Assembly: GCA_951812965.1 (NCBI GenBank) | Contig: OX638341.1 | Coordinates: forward strand, 2,090,438 to 2,154,437 | Origin: an uncultured Pseudohongiella sp. | Lineage (GTDB): Bacteria > Pseudomonadota > Gammaproteobacteria > Pseudomonadales > Pseudohongiellaceae | Length of the DNA stretch: 64,000 bases | Direction of reading: 5' to 3' | Part shown: piece after piece, positions 18,672 to 27,889 of the stretch | Position numbering within the stretch: position 1 is the stretch's first letter | How the letters are laid out: the number at the start of each line of letters is the position of its first letter | The notes under the pieces: generated by a model | Told to the model about the DNA's origin: nothing | Database searches by the model: none | What the model saw: the letters and a program-made list of their open reading frames with translations, nothing else | Position numbers and translations under genes: made by a program

Positions 18672-19130
18672 ATGTCCGGCAAGTATTTCGAAGAACTGGA
18701 AATCGGCACGGTGTTCGATCATCTCCCGCATCGCACGATCACCGAGGCGGACAACCTGCTTTTTTCAACCATGACCCACAATCCCCAGCCGTTGCACATC
18801 GACGCAGAATTTGCTGCGTCCTCGCAGCACGGCCAGCGCCTGGTCAACAGCCTGTTCACTCTCGGCCTGGTGGTCGGCCTTTCCGTCGGCGACACCACGC
18901 TCGGCACCACCATCGGCAACCTCGGCATGGAACAGGTCGAGTTTCCTAATCCGGTCTTCATCGGCGACACCATCCGCGTACAAACGCGGATTGCCGAAAA
19001 GCGCGAATCAAAAACCAAAGCCGACCGCGGCATCGTCTGGTTCGAACATATCGGCCGCAACCAGCGCGATGAAATCGTCTGCCAGTGCTTGCGCAAGGGC
19101 ATGATGCTGCGCTTGCCAAAAAATGTTTGA
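18672..19130 (+). CDS. MaoC-family (R)-hydratase/dehydratase
   Basis: This 152-residue single hot-dog protein reads YFEELEIGTVFDHLPHRTITEADN at the N-terminus, TMTHNPQPLHIDAEFA with the catalytic Asp/His near residue 40, and GNLGMEQVEFPNPVFIGDTI near residue 85. It belongs to the MaoC branch found beside CitE-like lyases, which hydrates branched unsaturated acyl-CoAs such as mesaconyl-CoA. It heads the plus-strand operon that includes the lyase and the acyl-CoA dehydrogenase. Confidence 0.87.
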   Translation: MSGKYFEELEIGTVFDHLPHRTITEADNLLFSTMTHNPQPLHIDAEFAASSQHGQRLVNSLFTLGLVVGLSVGDTTLGTTIGNLGMEQVEFPNPVFIGDTIRVQTRIAEKRESKTKADRGIVWFEHIGRNQRDEIVCQCLRKGMMLRLPKNV

Positions 19131-19166
19131 GATTGAAATGGAATAGGGTAGCGTACAGGCTATCGA

Positions 19167-20132
19167 ATGAACCGGAACCGCATGATGAATGGGTACCTGA
19201 TGAAATCACTGAATGCGCGCATGGTAGTTTTCGCCTCCGCCTTGGCATTGCTCGGCGCTTCTGCCGTGGCAGACGCCCAGGCAAGGCTCGAAAAAAATGT
19301 CGTTTACGGCATGTATTCGGGCCTGGGCTTGCTGATGGATGTTTACTATCCAGCGGAATCGAATGGCTACGGCGTCATCTTCATCTCGGGTAGCGGCTGG
19401 ACTCGGGAACTTAGCCTGGACGCGACCCCGCTCACCGAAACCGGCCAGGAGGAAATCTACGCACAGCCCCTTGCGGAGGCGGGGTATACCGTATTCAACA
19501 TCAACCATCGCGCCGCGCCCCGTTTCCGCCATCCGGCGCCGCTTGAAGACGCGCAGCGGGCGGCGCGCTTCATTCGGCACTATGCGGAGGAATACGGTAT
19601 AGACGCTGAGAGAATCGGCGCAATGGGCGGCTCTTCCGGCGCTCACCTCGTAGCCATGCTGGGTGTCATGGACGGCGACGGCGACCCGGACGATCCAAGC
19701 CCCGTAAATCGAGAAAGCGCGAAAGTGCAGACTGTCGTGACAAGGGCCGCGCCATTGGACCTGCGCGGCGACGCAGATGCGCCGCTCTTTGGTTTTCGCG
19801 GCAATGCCGGCAGGGAGGGAAGCGTCGAATACAGCCAAATGAGCGAAGCCTCGCCTATCGTCTACGTAACTCCCGACGACCCGCCGTTTCTGCTGATCCA
19901 TGGCGATGCCGATCCTGTCGTGCCATACGACCGCTCCGTGGAAATGCAGGCCGCGCTGGAGAAAACGGGCATCGATGCGGAGCTGTTGACGGTTCCGGGC
20001 GGAGGCCACGGTCCGAGATTTGAATCCACGGTAATGATTGACGGGAGGCCGGTCAGGCGCGAGCCGGAGAACGCTCCCGACTACATCGGCGCCATGATCG
20101 ACTGGTTCGACCGCTACCTGGTTGTGAGATAG
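19167..20132 (+). CDS. exported alpha/beta hydrolase, esterase-like
   Basis: The N-terminus carries a signal peptide (MKSLNARMVVFASALALLG, ending near ADAQA). The hydrolase core has YGVIFISGSGW as oxyanion region, the nucleophile elbow GGSSGAH near residue 153, HGDADPVVPYDRS for the acid and GGGHGP with the catalytic histidine. This is the BD-FAE/carboxylesterase type; the substrate is unknown. It interrupts an otherwise CoA-based operon and may release an acid from an ester outside the cytoplasm (inference). The start could also be ATG 19200, which begins a more typical signal peptide. Confidence 0.82.
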   Translation: MNRNRMMNGYLMKSLNARMVVFASALALLGASAVADAQARLEKNVVYGMYSGLGLLMDVYYPAESNGYGVIFISGSGWTRELSLDATPLTETGQEEIYAQPLAEAGYTVFNINHRAAPRFRHPAPLEDAQRAARFIRHYAEEYGIDAERIGAMGGSSGAHLVAMLGVMDGDGDPDDPSPVNRESAKVQTVVTRAAPLDLRGDADAPLFGFRGNAGREGSVEYSQMSEASPIVYVTPDDPPFLLIHGDADPVVPYDRSVEMQAALEKTGIDAELLTVPGGGHGPRFESTVMIDGRPVRREPENAPDYIGAMIDWFDRYLVVR

Positions 20133-20146
20133 GGGCAAATTCAACC

Positions 20147-21031
20147 GTGCGTCGGCGCAGCATACATTTCGTGCCCGGCGGCAATGACCGCATGTTCGAA
20201 AAGGCGCTGGGCCTGCCCGCGGACGCCTTGATTCTGGACCTTGAGGACTCGGTCACGCCGGAAACCAAGTCCGCGGCGCGGGATGCGGTTTGCGACTGGC
20301 TGCGGGAAGCGGATTTCGGCGGCAGGCAAAAGCTCGTGCGCGTCAATCCGCTCGCTTCGTCCTGGGGAGAAACCGACATTTCCGCCTCTGTTGCCTGTGC
20401 GCCCGATGGTCTCGTCGTACCGAAGGTGACCGAGGCAAGCGATATCGAATCCGTCGACGGCCTGGTCGCGGAACAGGAGCAGCGTTCAGGGTTGGCGCCG
20501 GGCTCGGTCAAGTTGTTGCTGATCGGGACCGAAACCCCCGGTTCGGCCTTTCGATTGCAGGAGATAGCCGCTCATCCGCGCGTCGATGCCTTGACCTGGG
20601 GCTCGGAAGATCTCTCCGCCGAACTCGGCGCCAGCGCGATCCGGGACGCCTCGGGTGAATATCTCGAAGTATTCAGCCTCGTGCGTTCGCTGGCCTTGCT
20701 GGCGGCGGCAGCGGCTGGCAAGCAGCCCATCGACACGATTTACGCCGATATTCGCGATTTGAAAGGGTTCCGGGAAGATTGTCGGCGCGCAGCGGCGATG
20801 GGATTCACCGGCAAGTTGACCATCCATCCCGACCAGATCGAAATCGTCAACGAGATGTTTACGCCGAGTCCGGCGGAAGTTGCCGAAGCCGGGGAATTGT
20901 TGGCCGCCGCCGAAGAACATCGGCGCCAGGGCCGCATCGCTTTTCGTTTCAAGGGCCAAATGGTCGATGTGCCGCACTTGAAACGCGCGCGCCGGATCCT
21001 GGCTCGAGCCGGTGTGCAAACGGAAGATTGA
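20147..21031 (+). CDS. HpcH/HpaI-family CoA-ester lyase (CitE-like, citramalyl-CoA lyase type)
   Basis: The 294 residues begin at a GTG and show RRRSIHFVPGGNDRMFEKAL, ADALILDLEDSV near residue 30, and VRVNPL near residue 65. GTETPGSAFRL, DALTWGSEDLSAELG and KLTIHPDQI near residue 230 follow. These are the substrate arginine, Mg2+ ligand and CoA-binding features of CitE/Mcl/Ccl lyases. Such enzymes cleave citramalyl-CoA or malyl-CoA into acetyl-CoA plus pyruvate or glyoxylate. With CaiB and the hydratases it completes a three-step C5-dicarboxylate route. It ends two bases before the acyl-CoA dehydrogenase ATG. Confidence 0.88.
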   Translation: MRRRSIHFVPGGNDRMFEKALGLPADALILDLEDSVTPETKSAARDAVCDWLREADFGGRQKLVRVNPLASSWGETDISASVACAPDGLVVPKVTEASDIESVDGLVAEQEQRSGLAPGSVKLLLIGTETPGSAFRLQEIAAHPRVDALTWGSEDLSAELGASAIRDASGEYLEVFSLVRSLALLAAAAAGKQPIDTIYADIRDLKGFREDCRRAAAMGFTGKLTIHPDQIEIVNEMFTPSPAEVAEAGELLAAAEEHRRQGRIAFRFKGQMVDVPHLKRARRILARAGVQTED

Positions 21032-21033
21032 AC

Positions 21034-22200
21034 ATGGATTTTATCGAAACCGAAGAACAGCGCATGATCCGCGAGTCGGTCGCGAATCTTTGTAGCCGCT
21101 TTCCGGACGAATATTGGGAAGAACGCGACCGGCTCGGCGAATTTCCGCAGGATTTCTACGACCTTGTAGCCGCCGCGGGCTGGATTGGCACCGCGATTCC
21201 CGAACGCTGGGGCGGCGCCGGCCGGGGCATACGCGACGCTGCGATATTGCTCGAGGAAATCGCCGCCTCGGGGGCAGCCATGAACGGCGCCTCGCCGGTG
21301 CATCTGTCGATGTTCGGCATTCATCCGCTGGTCAAACACGGCTCCGACGCCATGCGTGAGAAGTACCTGCCCGATGTCGCCAGCGGCTCGTTGCATGTTG
21401 CCTTCGGCGTCACCGAGCCCGATGCAGGCACCGACACTACCGCAATCCGCACGTTCGCCCGCCGCGAAGGCGATCAGTACATCGTGCGCGGACGCAAGGT
21501 CTGGACGACCAAGGCCACTCATTGCGAGCGCGTGGTGCTGCTCGTGCGCACCACGCCCCGGGAAGAAGTCGAGCGCAAGACCGACGGCATGACCCTGCTT
21601 TTCGCGGAGTTACAGCGGCCCGAAGTGAGCATTTCACCGATCCCCAAGCTGGGCCGCAATGCCGTCACGACTTGCGAAGTCGTGTACGACGATCTGCCGG
21701 TGGCGGATTCCGATCTCATCGGCGAAGAAGGCAAGGGCTTCTACCATCTGCTCGACGGTCTCAACGCCGAACGCATTCTCGTCGCCTCGGAAGCCATTGG
21801 CATCGGCCGAGCCGCAATGCGCAGGGCAGTGAATTACGCCAACGAGCGAACCGTTTTCGACCGCCCCATCGGCAAGAACCAGGGCATCGCCTTTCCCCTG
21901 GCCCAGGCGCGCACCCAACTCGAAGCCGCCGCGCTGATGGTGGCGAAGGCGGCCTGGCTGATCGACCACGACCGGCCTTGCGGCAAGGAGGCCAACATGG
22001 CGAAATGGCTGGCGGCGGAGGCCGGCTTCAATGCGGCCGATGTGGCGTTGCAAACCCACGGCGGTTTCGGGTATGCGCGGGAGTATCACGTCGAGCGTTA
22101 CTGGCGCGAGGCTAGGTTGATGAAACTCGCGCCAATCACCCAGGAGATGATCCTGAACTACGTCGCAGAGCATGTGTTAGGCTTGCCGCGCAGTTATTGA
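21034..22200 (+). CDS. acyl-CoA dehydrogenase
   Basis: This 388-residue FAD enzyme reads MDFIETEEQRMIRESVANLC at the start and AFGVTEPDAGTDTT near residue 130 (FAD/substrate loop). RKVWTTKATHCERVVLLVR follows, with RTVFDRPIGKNQGIAFPLA near residue 275 and QTHGGFGYAREYHVERYWREARL near residue 345. In the last motif the residue in the usual catalytic-Glu region should be aligned to confirm the active base. It oxidises an acyl-CoA at alpha-beta, passing electrons to ETF. A dehydrogenase of this type is part of the Pseudomonas itaconate gene cluster as well. The frame is open 85 codons upstream, but ATG 21034 fits the family. Confidence 0.9.
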   Translation: MDFIETEEQRMIRESVANLCSRFPDEYWEERDRLGEFPQDFYDLVAAAGWIGTAIPERWGGAGRGIRDAAILLEEIAASGAAMNGASPVHLSMFGIHPLVKHGSDAMREKYLPDVASGSLHVAFGVTEPDAGTDTTAIRTFARREGDQYIVRGRKVWTTKATHCERVVLLVRTTPREEVERKTDGMTLLFAELQRPEVSISPIPKLGRNAVTTCEVVYDDLPVADSDLIGEEGKGFYHLLDGLNAERILVASEAIGIGRAAMRRAVNYANERTVFDRPIGKNQGIAFPLAQARTQLEAAALMVAKAAWLIDHDRPCGKEANMAKWLAAEAGFNAADVALQTHGGFGYAREYHVERYWREARLMKLAPITQEMILNYVAEHVLGLPRSY

Positions 22201-22220
22201 CACGAAGGCAAGGGAAAAAA

Positions 22221-23555
22221 GTGGCTACCGACATCGTTGCGAGTCTGAAAGAAGGCCCCATGCGGCCGGTACAGGTCCTGGCGGTAACGATCTGCGTAGT
22301 CATCAACATGCTTGACGGTTTCGACGTGCTGGTGATGGCGTTCACTGCTCCGTCCATCGCCGCCGAGTGGTCGCTGGAACCTCAATCCGTGGGGATTTTG
22401 CTGAGCGCGGGCCTGTTCGGAATGGCCGCGGGATCCTTGTTCATCGCGCCCCTGGCGGATCGCCTCGGCCGCCGTAACAACATACTCATCTGCCTGCTGA
22501 TCATCAGCGTCGGGATGTTTCTTTCCGCCTTCACCAATTCCGTGACGGAACTTGCCGCCGCACGGGTCTTCACCGGTCTCGGCATCGGCGGCATCCTGGC
22601 GAGCCTTACCACGATCACGGCCGAATATTCCTCGTACAAACGGCAAGGATTCGCCATCAGCATGGTGCAGTCCGGCTACCCTGTCGGCGCCACCATCGGA
22701 GGTACGATCGCCGCGTTTCTGATCGTCGCCTACGGCTGGCGTTCAGTCTACCTGTTCGGTTCGGTCTGCACGCTGGTGATGATTCCACTGGTGCTCAGAT
22801 GCCTGCCCGAATCGCTAGAATACCTGATTGAACGCAAGCCCCGCGATGCGCTCGACAAGGTCAATCTGTTGCTCGAAAAGCTTGGCATGGAGCAACTCGA
22901 CGATCTACCGGAATCGCGGCGCGCAAGCGACGCCGGCAGAGCCGGCGTGATCGAGCTCGTTTCCGCCCCGCTGCGCGCTTCGACCTTGCTGCTGTGGTGC
23001 GCGTTTTTCATGGTGATGCTCAGTTTCTATTTCGTCCTGAGCTGGACGCCCACCTTGCTGACCGATGCGGGATTGCGCGCGGAACAAGGCATTTCCGGCG
23101 GCGTGCTGATGAACATCGGCGGCATTGCCGGCGGGGCGACCCTGGGCTACCTGACAGCAAGATTTTCCGCGCATCGGCTGACGAGCCTGTACATGGTGCT
23201 TTCCGTAGTTTTTATGACCGTTTTCGGACTGCTCGAAGGGTATCTCGGACCGATGCTTCTCGTCGGTTTCGTCGTCGGTTACTTCATCTTCGGTTCGATA
23301 ATCGGCCTCTACAGCATTGCGCCGGACATCTACGACACGAGCGTGCGCAATACCGGCATGGGATGGGCCATCGGCGTTGGCCGCTTCGGCGGGATCATCG
23401 GCCCGTCTGCCGCGGGTTTCCTGCTCGCGCAGGGATGGACGGGCGCTCAATGTTTCTACGCTTTCGGCATTCCCTTGCTAATCGCCATGGCCGCCGTGCT
23501 GCTGCTCAAGGCGCAGGGTGACAAACCGTATCGAGCAGCCGTTCAAGTAGAATAG
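22221..23555 (+). CDS. MFS transporter, aromatic acid:H+ symporter-like
   Basis: The protein of about 444 residues has 12 predicted membrane helices. It reads NMLDGFDVLVMAFTAPSIA in helix 1, LADRLGRRN between helices 2 and 3 (the MFS signature) and VGATIGGTIAAF in helix 5. The DGFD motif in helix 1 is typical of the AAHS family that takes up aromatic and other organic acids. A GTG start at 22221 is chosen; a TTG at 22197 inside the preceding stop region is also possible. It probably imports the substrate of this cluster. It overlaps the convergent LysR gene by 13 bases. Confidence 0.88.
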   Translation: MATDIVASLKEGPMRPVQVLAVTICVVINMLDGFDVLVMAFTAPSIAAEWSLEPQSVGILLSAGLFGMAAGSLFIAPLADRLGRRNNILICLLIISVGMFLSAFTNSVTELAAARVFTGLGIGGILASLTTITAEYSSYKRQGFAISMVQSGYPVGATIGGTIAAFLIVAYGWRSVYLFGSVCTLVMIPLVLRCLPESLEYLIERKPRDALDKVNLLLEKLGMEQLDDLPESRRASDAGRAGVIELVSAPLRASTLLLWCAFFMVMLSFYFVLSWTPTLLTDAGLRAEQGISGGVLMNIGGIAGGATLGYLTARFSAHRLTSLYMVLSVVFMTVFGLLEGYLGPMLLVGFVVGYFIFGSIIGLYSIAPDIYDTSVRNTGMGWAIGVGRFGGIIGPSAAGFLLAQGWTGAQCFYAFGIPLLIAMAAVLLLKAQGDKPYRAAVQVE

Positions 23556-24451
23556 CGGTCCAGATTGGTCTTGAGCAACTTGACCATCAGGGATCTGTAC
23601 TTGTCCTCGATTCCCCTTACCCAGGCCGCGGCCAGCGGCAATTCCCGAATCGCTTCCCCGGTGTTGGATACCAGGGGACGATAAACAACTCCGCTGACGG
23701 CGATGCGGCTGGTCCAGTATGGAACCAGTGCGGCGCCGATTTCCGCTCCGACCATGTTTATGATGGTCTGCTTCTCTTCCGCCTGCTGGGCAATTATCGG
23801 GTGCATTCCTTCATCCAGAAACAGGCGCATGGTCAAGTTGTAGCTATGGGGCCGCGTGCGCGGAGAAGGAACAATAAGAGGCACCTCGGTCAGGTCTGCA
23901 ATCTTGAGTTTTTTTCTTTTCGAAAGAGCGTGATTTTCTGGCAGAGCCACCACGGTGGCTTCGTCCAGCAGGAATTCGAAAACGATCGCTGACTTGGGCG
24001 TGTAGGTCGGGCGAACTATGGCAAGGTCCAGCGCGCCAGAGAGTATCTTGGGCAACAGTCTTACGGATTTGTCCTCGACCAGGACCACTTCAATTTTGGG
24101 TTCGACTTCGTGAAAATCATGCAGCAATTGAGGGACAAGACCGGTGGCTGCGCTATCAATTGCGCCGATCCGGAATACCCGCTCATTGCTGTCGGCCGTG
24201 TTTCTCACTCGCTCTTTCAGGGCCTGTTCCCGGGTGAGCAAATCTCTGGCTTCGGTAATCAGCAGGTGTCCGGTGCGGGTGAGTGTAACGTTACGCGTAG
24301 TGCGAGAGAACAGCCGGACGCCAAGTTCCTCTTCGAGCAGGCGTATGTTTCTTCCGAGGGCCGATGGATGGATATCGAGTGTCTGCGCAGCCCGGCCAAA
24401 ATGGAGTTGGTCCGCAACGGAGATGAAACATTCGAGTAGCTTGGAGTCCAT
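23543..24451 (-). CDS. LysR-family transcriptional regulator
   Basis: The 302 residues have the winged HTH at the N-terminus (LLECFISVADQLHFGRAAQ, then LGRNIRLLEEELGVRLFSRTTRNVTLT) and a periplasmic-binding-protein-like effector domain from about residue 90. Divergent placement against the MFS gene at 24562, with 110 AT-rich bases between, suggests it controls that cluster. Its 3' end overlaps the tail of the upstream MFS gene, so it sits between two catabolic units and could control either one. Confidence 0.92.
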   Translation of the reverse strand: MDSKLLECFISVADQLHFGRAAQTLDIHPSALGRNIRLLEEELGVRLFSRTTRNVTLTRTGHLLITEARDLLTREQALKERVRNTADSNERVFRIGAIDSAATGLVPQLLHDFHEVEPKIEVVLVEDKSVRLLPKILSGALDLAIVRPTYTPKSAIVFEFLLDEATVVALPENHALSKRKKLKIADLTEVPLIVPSPRTRPHSYNLTMRLFLDEGMHPIIAQQAEEKQTIINMVGAEIGAALVPYWTSRIAVSGVVYRPLVSNTGEAIRELPLAAAWVRGIEDKYRSLMVKLLKTNLDRYST

Positions 24452-24561
24452 GATGAATCGAAATTATCGTAATTATTTATATAATCAAAAGCCGCACTAC
24501 GTTAGACATATTTCATAGAATAATCAAGCCGTTCCAAATTGTGCGCTTGTACCGGATTACC
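24452..24561. promoter_or_regulatory. divergent promoter region, LysR gene / MFS gene, with candidate LysR box
   Basis: The 110 bases are much more AT-rich than the surrounding genes. An ATTAT at 24463-24467 and an ATAAT at 24481-24485 form a 5-base interrupted dyad, close in spacing to LysR-type T-N11-A boxes. The position, next to the regulator start, fits autoregulation. The site is a guess from spacing only. Confidence 0.35.
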
Positions 24562-25923
24562 ATGAATTTTCGCAAACCCGGTGTTTCCCATATGCCCCGG
24601 TCATCCTCGTTCGAAGCAGACGTCATTCGAAAGCTGACGATTCGCATCGTACCTTTCATCATGCTCTTGTATTTCATCGCCTATCTGGACAGGGTGAATA
24701 TCGGCTTCGCCTCCTTGACTATGAACCAGGATATCCAGTTATCCAACGCCGCTTACGGGCTTGGAGCAGGATTGTTCTTTATCGGCTATTTCCTGTTTGA
24801 GGTCCCGTCGAACCTGATCTTGCACCGGATCGGAGCCAGAATCTGGATCGCCAGAATCATGTTCACCTGGGGGGTGATTTCGGCCCTCATGGCCGTTGTC
24901 CAGGGTCCGGTCGGTTTTTATATCCTGCGCTTTCTGCTCGGTGCGGCGGAGGCGGGTTTCTTTCCCGGCATTATCCTGTATCTGAGTTACTGGTTTCCGG
25001 CGAGAAGCCGCGCGGGGATAACGGCCATGTTCATGGCCGCGGTTCCGATTTCAACCGCCCTGGGCTCGCCCATCTCCGGCGCCTTGTTGCTGATGGACGG
25101 CATCCTCGGCTTGCATGGCTGGCAATGGCTGTTCATCATTGAGGCTCTTCCCGCAATTCTGCTGAGTTTCGTCGTGCTGAAATTTCTGACCGACCGGCCG
25201 GAAAAAGCCGATTGGCTGGCCACTGACGAGAAGGATTGGTTGATCGGGAAGCTCAATGAAGAAAGCAGGGACATCAAGGAGAGTCCGACACTATTGAAGA
25301 CGCTCTCCAACCCGAAGATTCTTGCACTCTCCCTTGTGTATTTCGGAACATCTGCGGGTCTGTACACGATCGGCATTTGGGCGCCGCAAATCATTGCCGC
25401 TCAAGGTGTCGATCCTTTGGCCACGGGATTTCTGAACGCGGTGCCGGCCGTGTTCGCAGTGATTTGCATGATTTTGTGGGCCAGACATTCGGACAGCACA
25501 AACGAACGGCACTGGCATGTCGCTCTTGCCTGCCTGCTGGCCGCGACGGGCCTGGTTCTGGCCGCCTTGAGCACCAGTCTCGCGGCGGTAATCGCTGCGC
25601 TTATTCTGGTCAATATCGGAGTAAGCTCTTCAAAGCCCCCACTCTGGAGTCTGCCTACCCTGTTTCTGTCCGGGTCGGCGGCCGCGGCAGGAATCGCTAC
25701 GATCAATTCGATCGGCAATCTCGGAGGCTTTGTCGGCCCCACGCTGATCGGCTGGATCAGGGACGAAACAGGCGGATTTGAAGGAGGGCTGTTCAGTGTT
25801 GCCGCCCTGTTGACGGTTTCAGCGGTATTGGTCCTGTTTCAAGTCAGAACCGGAAATTCCCGTACAGAGCAAATTCATGAACCTGGCTTGCAAACTTCAA
25901 GTGAGGAAGTAACAAATGCCTGA
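24562..25923 (+). CDS. MFS transporter, anion:cation symporter (ACS) type
   Basis: This protein of about 453 residues has 12 helices. It reads FIAYLDRVNIGFASLTMNQD in helix 1, FIGYFLFEVPSNLILHRIGAR in helix 2/loop 2-3 and LRFLLGAAEAGFFPGIILYLSYW in helix 4. These are diagnostic of the ACS family (phthalate, tartrate, galactonate, hexuronate carriers). It probably imports the organic acid used by the following genes. ATG 24592 is an alternative start; neither has an obvious ribosome site. It overlaps the dehydrogenase start by 8 bases. Confidence 0.9.
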   Translation: MNFRKPGVSHMPRSSSFEADVIRKLTIRIVPFIMLLYFIAYLDRVNIGFASLTMNQDIQLSNAAYGLGAGLFFIGYFLFEVPSNLILHRIGARIWIARIMFTWGVISALMAVVQGPVGFYILRFLLGAAEAGFFPGIILYLSYWFPARSRAGITAMFMAAVPISTALGSPISGALLLMDGILGLHGWQWLFIIEALPAILLSFVVLKFLTDRPEKADWLATDEKDWLIGKLNEESRDIKESPTLLKTLSNPKILALSLVYFGTSAGLYTIGIWAPQIIAAQGVDPLATGFLNAVPAVFAVICMILWARHSDSTNERHWHVALACLLAATGLVLAALSTSLAAVIAALILVNIGVSSSKPPLWSLPTLFLSGSAAAAGIATINSIGNLGGFVGPTLIGWIRDETGGFEGGLFSVAALLTVSAVLVLFQVRTGNSRTEQIHEPGLQTSSEEVTNA

Positions 25924-27007
25924 ATACAAAGTGGCTGCCATTCCGGCGGACGGCATTGGGATTGAAGTCATCGCAGCAACGAAAGAAGTCCTTGCCGCCC
26001 TGGAGTTACAGGTATCCGGCCTGGAATTCAGTTTTACGGATTTCGATTGGGGCTCGGAGTATTTCCGAAAAAACGGCAGCATGATGCCGGCGGACGGGCT
26101 GGAGCAGTTAAAGTCTTTCGATGTGATTCTGTTCGGCGCCGTCGGGGCGGCGGACATTCCCGACCACATCACCCTGTGGGGATTGCGCATAGCGATCTGC
26201 CAGGGGTTGGATCAGTACGCGAATGTCCGTCCGACACGTATATTTCCGGGAATTACCTCGCCGCTGCGCAATTGCAAGCGGGAAAATCTGAACATAGTCA
26301 TCGTTCGCGAGAACACCGAAGGCGAATACTCTGGACAGGGAGGCCGGTCCCACCGCGGTTTCCCTGAAGAAGTAGCCACGGAGGTCTCCGTTTTCACCCG
26401 CACGGGCGTGGAACGAATCATGCGATTTGCCTTTCGGCTGGCTCAATCCAGGCCGCGCAAGCTCTTGACTGTGGTAACTAAATCCAACGCCCAGCAATTT
26501 GGCATGGTGTTCTGGGACGAAATCGCGGAGGAAGTATCCCGGGAATTTCCCGATGTGACCTGGGACAAGGAACTCGTGGATGCAATGACGGTGAGAATGA
26601 CGCTAAAACCGGAAACGCTGGATACGATCGTGGCCACGAACCTGCATGCCGACATTTTGTCCGATTTAGCGGGGGCGCTGGCGGGTAGCCTGGGCATGGC
26701 GCCAACGGCAAACCTCGATCCGGAAAGACGCTTCCCGTCCATGTTCGAGCCCATCCATGGCTCCGCGTTCGACATCATGGGGAAAGGGATAGCCAATCCG
26801 ATCGCCAGCTTCTGGTGTGCGGTCCAGTTGCTGGAACATCTTGGCGAATCAGAGGCCGCGCAAAAACTCATGACGGCTATAGAGCGCACTACCGAGGCAG
26901 GCTACCTCACGCCGGATGTCGGCGGAAGGGCAACGACAAGAGAGGTTACAGACTTCGTGATCGAGAGTCTCGAATACAAGAAAACGGTCGTGAACTTTCA
27001 GCCATGA
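25916..27007 (+). CDS. isopropylmalate/tartrate/D-malate dehydrogenase family protein
   Basis: The 363 residues match the beta-decarboxylating dehydrogenase family: IPADGIGIEV near residue 10, IVIVRENTEGEYSGQGG near residue 135 and TKSNAQQFGMVFWDE near residue 200. ATNLHADILSDLAGALAGSLGMAPTANL comes near residue 240 and FEPIHGSAFDIMGKGIANPIA near residue 285. The TtuC/DmlA branch oxidises tartrate or D-malate with NAD and divalent metal, giving pyruvate or related acids. Position after an ACS carrier supports D-malate, tartrate or a substituted malate as substrate. The leuB pathway context is absent. Confidence 0.9.
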   Translation: MPEYKVAAIPADGIGIEVIAATKEVLAALELQVSGLEFSFTDFDWGSEYFRKNGSMMPADGLEQLKSFDVILFGAVGAADIPDHITLWGLRIAICQGLDQYANVRPTRIFPGITSPLRNCKRENLNIVIVRENTEGEYSGQGGRSHRGFPEEVATEVSVFTRTGVERIMRFAFRLAQSRPRKLLTVVTKSNAQQFGMVFWDEIAEEVSREFPDVTWDKELVDAMTVRMTLKPETLDTIVATNLHADILSDLAGALAGSLGMAPTANLDPERRFPSMFEPIHGSAFDIMGKGIANPIASFWCAVQLLEHLGESEAAQKLMTAIERTTEAGYLTPDVGGRATTREVTDFVIESLEYKKTVVNFQP

Positions 27008-27040
27008 GTGGATTTTTCCCGGTTTCTGCCTGAGTTATTC

Positions 27041-27811
27041 TCAAGCTTTGCCACCACGACTGAATTTTTCGAAGTTCTCCCTTGTTTCGGCCTGTTTCGA
27101 AAGCGCGGCCGTCTGTGTCTGCTCATAGCGATAGCCGTTTCGGAGCGACATTTCCTCGGTAAACTCGAAAGATCGCTTGGCTGCCATAATGGCTTCCGCG
27201 TGTTTGGAGGCGATTTCTCCGGCGATCTCATTGGCCGTGGGCAGGAGTTGTTCCGGCGGCAGGCATTGCGAGACAGCGTTCATTCGGTAGAGATCGGACC
27301 CCGAAATACGCCTTGCTGTGTAGATCATCAGGCGGGCGTCGGATGGACTGAACAGGCGCAATAGATGGCGCACGCCTCCGGCCATCCCGAAATTGACTTC
27401 AGTCATCGAGAAGAAGGCGTTTTCTGACACGAGAACGATGTCGCAGACCGAGGCCAGAACGCAGCCGGCGCCGATCGCGGCGCCGTTTATCGCGCCGACA
27501 ACGGGTTTGGGGCATTCCAGTACGACATCGAAAGACGCACGAACGATCCGGTTGTGTTCAGCGAAACCGCCCGGTCTCGAATGAATCAGTTCCCTTTCCT
27601 TCAGGTCCGCTCCTGCGGAAAAACACTTGCCTTCCCCGGTCAGCACGATTGCCCGGACTTCGTCGTTCAATCCGAGTTGGTCAAAGACTGAAATAAGCTC
27701 AAGCCGTGCTTCCCTGTTCTGGGCATTTACCGGAGGCCGGGCGAGCGTCACCGTGGCGACTCCCGAATCGATCGAAACATTCAAGTTTTCTATTTCGCTT
27801 AGTTGCGACAT
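27041..27811 (-). CDS. enoyl-CoA hydratase/isomerase (crotonase) family protein
   Basis: This 256-residue crotonase reads GKCFSAGADLKERE near residue 62 and GAINGAAIGAGCVLASVCDIVL near residue 105, which together form the oxyanion hole. FFSMTEVNFGMAGG near residue 135 supplies a candidate catalytic Glu. It acts on a CoA thioester (hydration, isomerisation or ring cleavage). It is transcribed with the flavin monooxygenase upstream of it (78 bases apart), opposite to the flanking genes, so it may process the hydroxylated product. Confidence 0.88.
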   Translation of the reverse strand: MSQLSEIENLNVSIDSGVATVTLARPPVNAQNREARLELISVFDQLGLNDEVRAIVLTGEGKCFSAGADLKERELIHSRPGGFAEHNRIVRASFDVVLECPKPVVGAINGAAIGAGCVLASVCDIVLVSENAFFSMTEVNFGMAGGVRHLLRLFSPSDARLMIYTARRISGSDLYRMNAVSQCLPPEQLLPTANEIAGEIASKHAEAIMAAKRSFEFTEEMSLRNGYRYEQTQTAALSKQAETRENFEKFSRGGKA

Positions 27812-27889
27812 AACTCTTTTTCCAAAACTGATGACGAAGTGTGAAGCGAACGGAACGAACCCTATATTTTCATCAAGACCCTGTCCATA

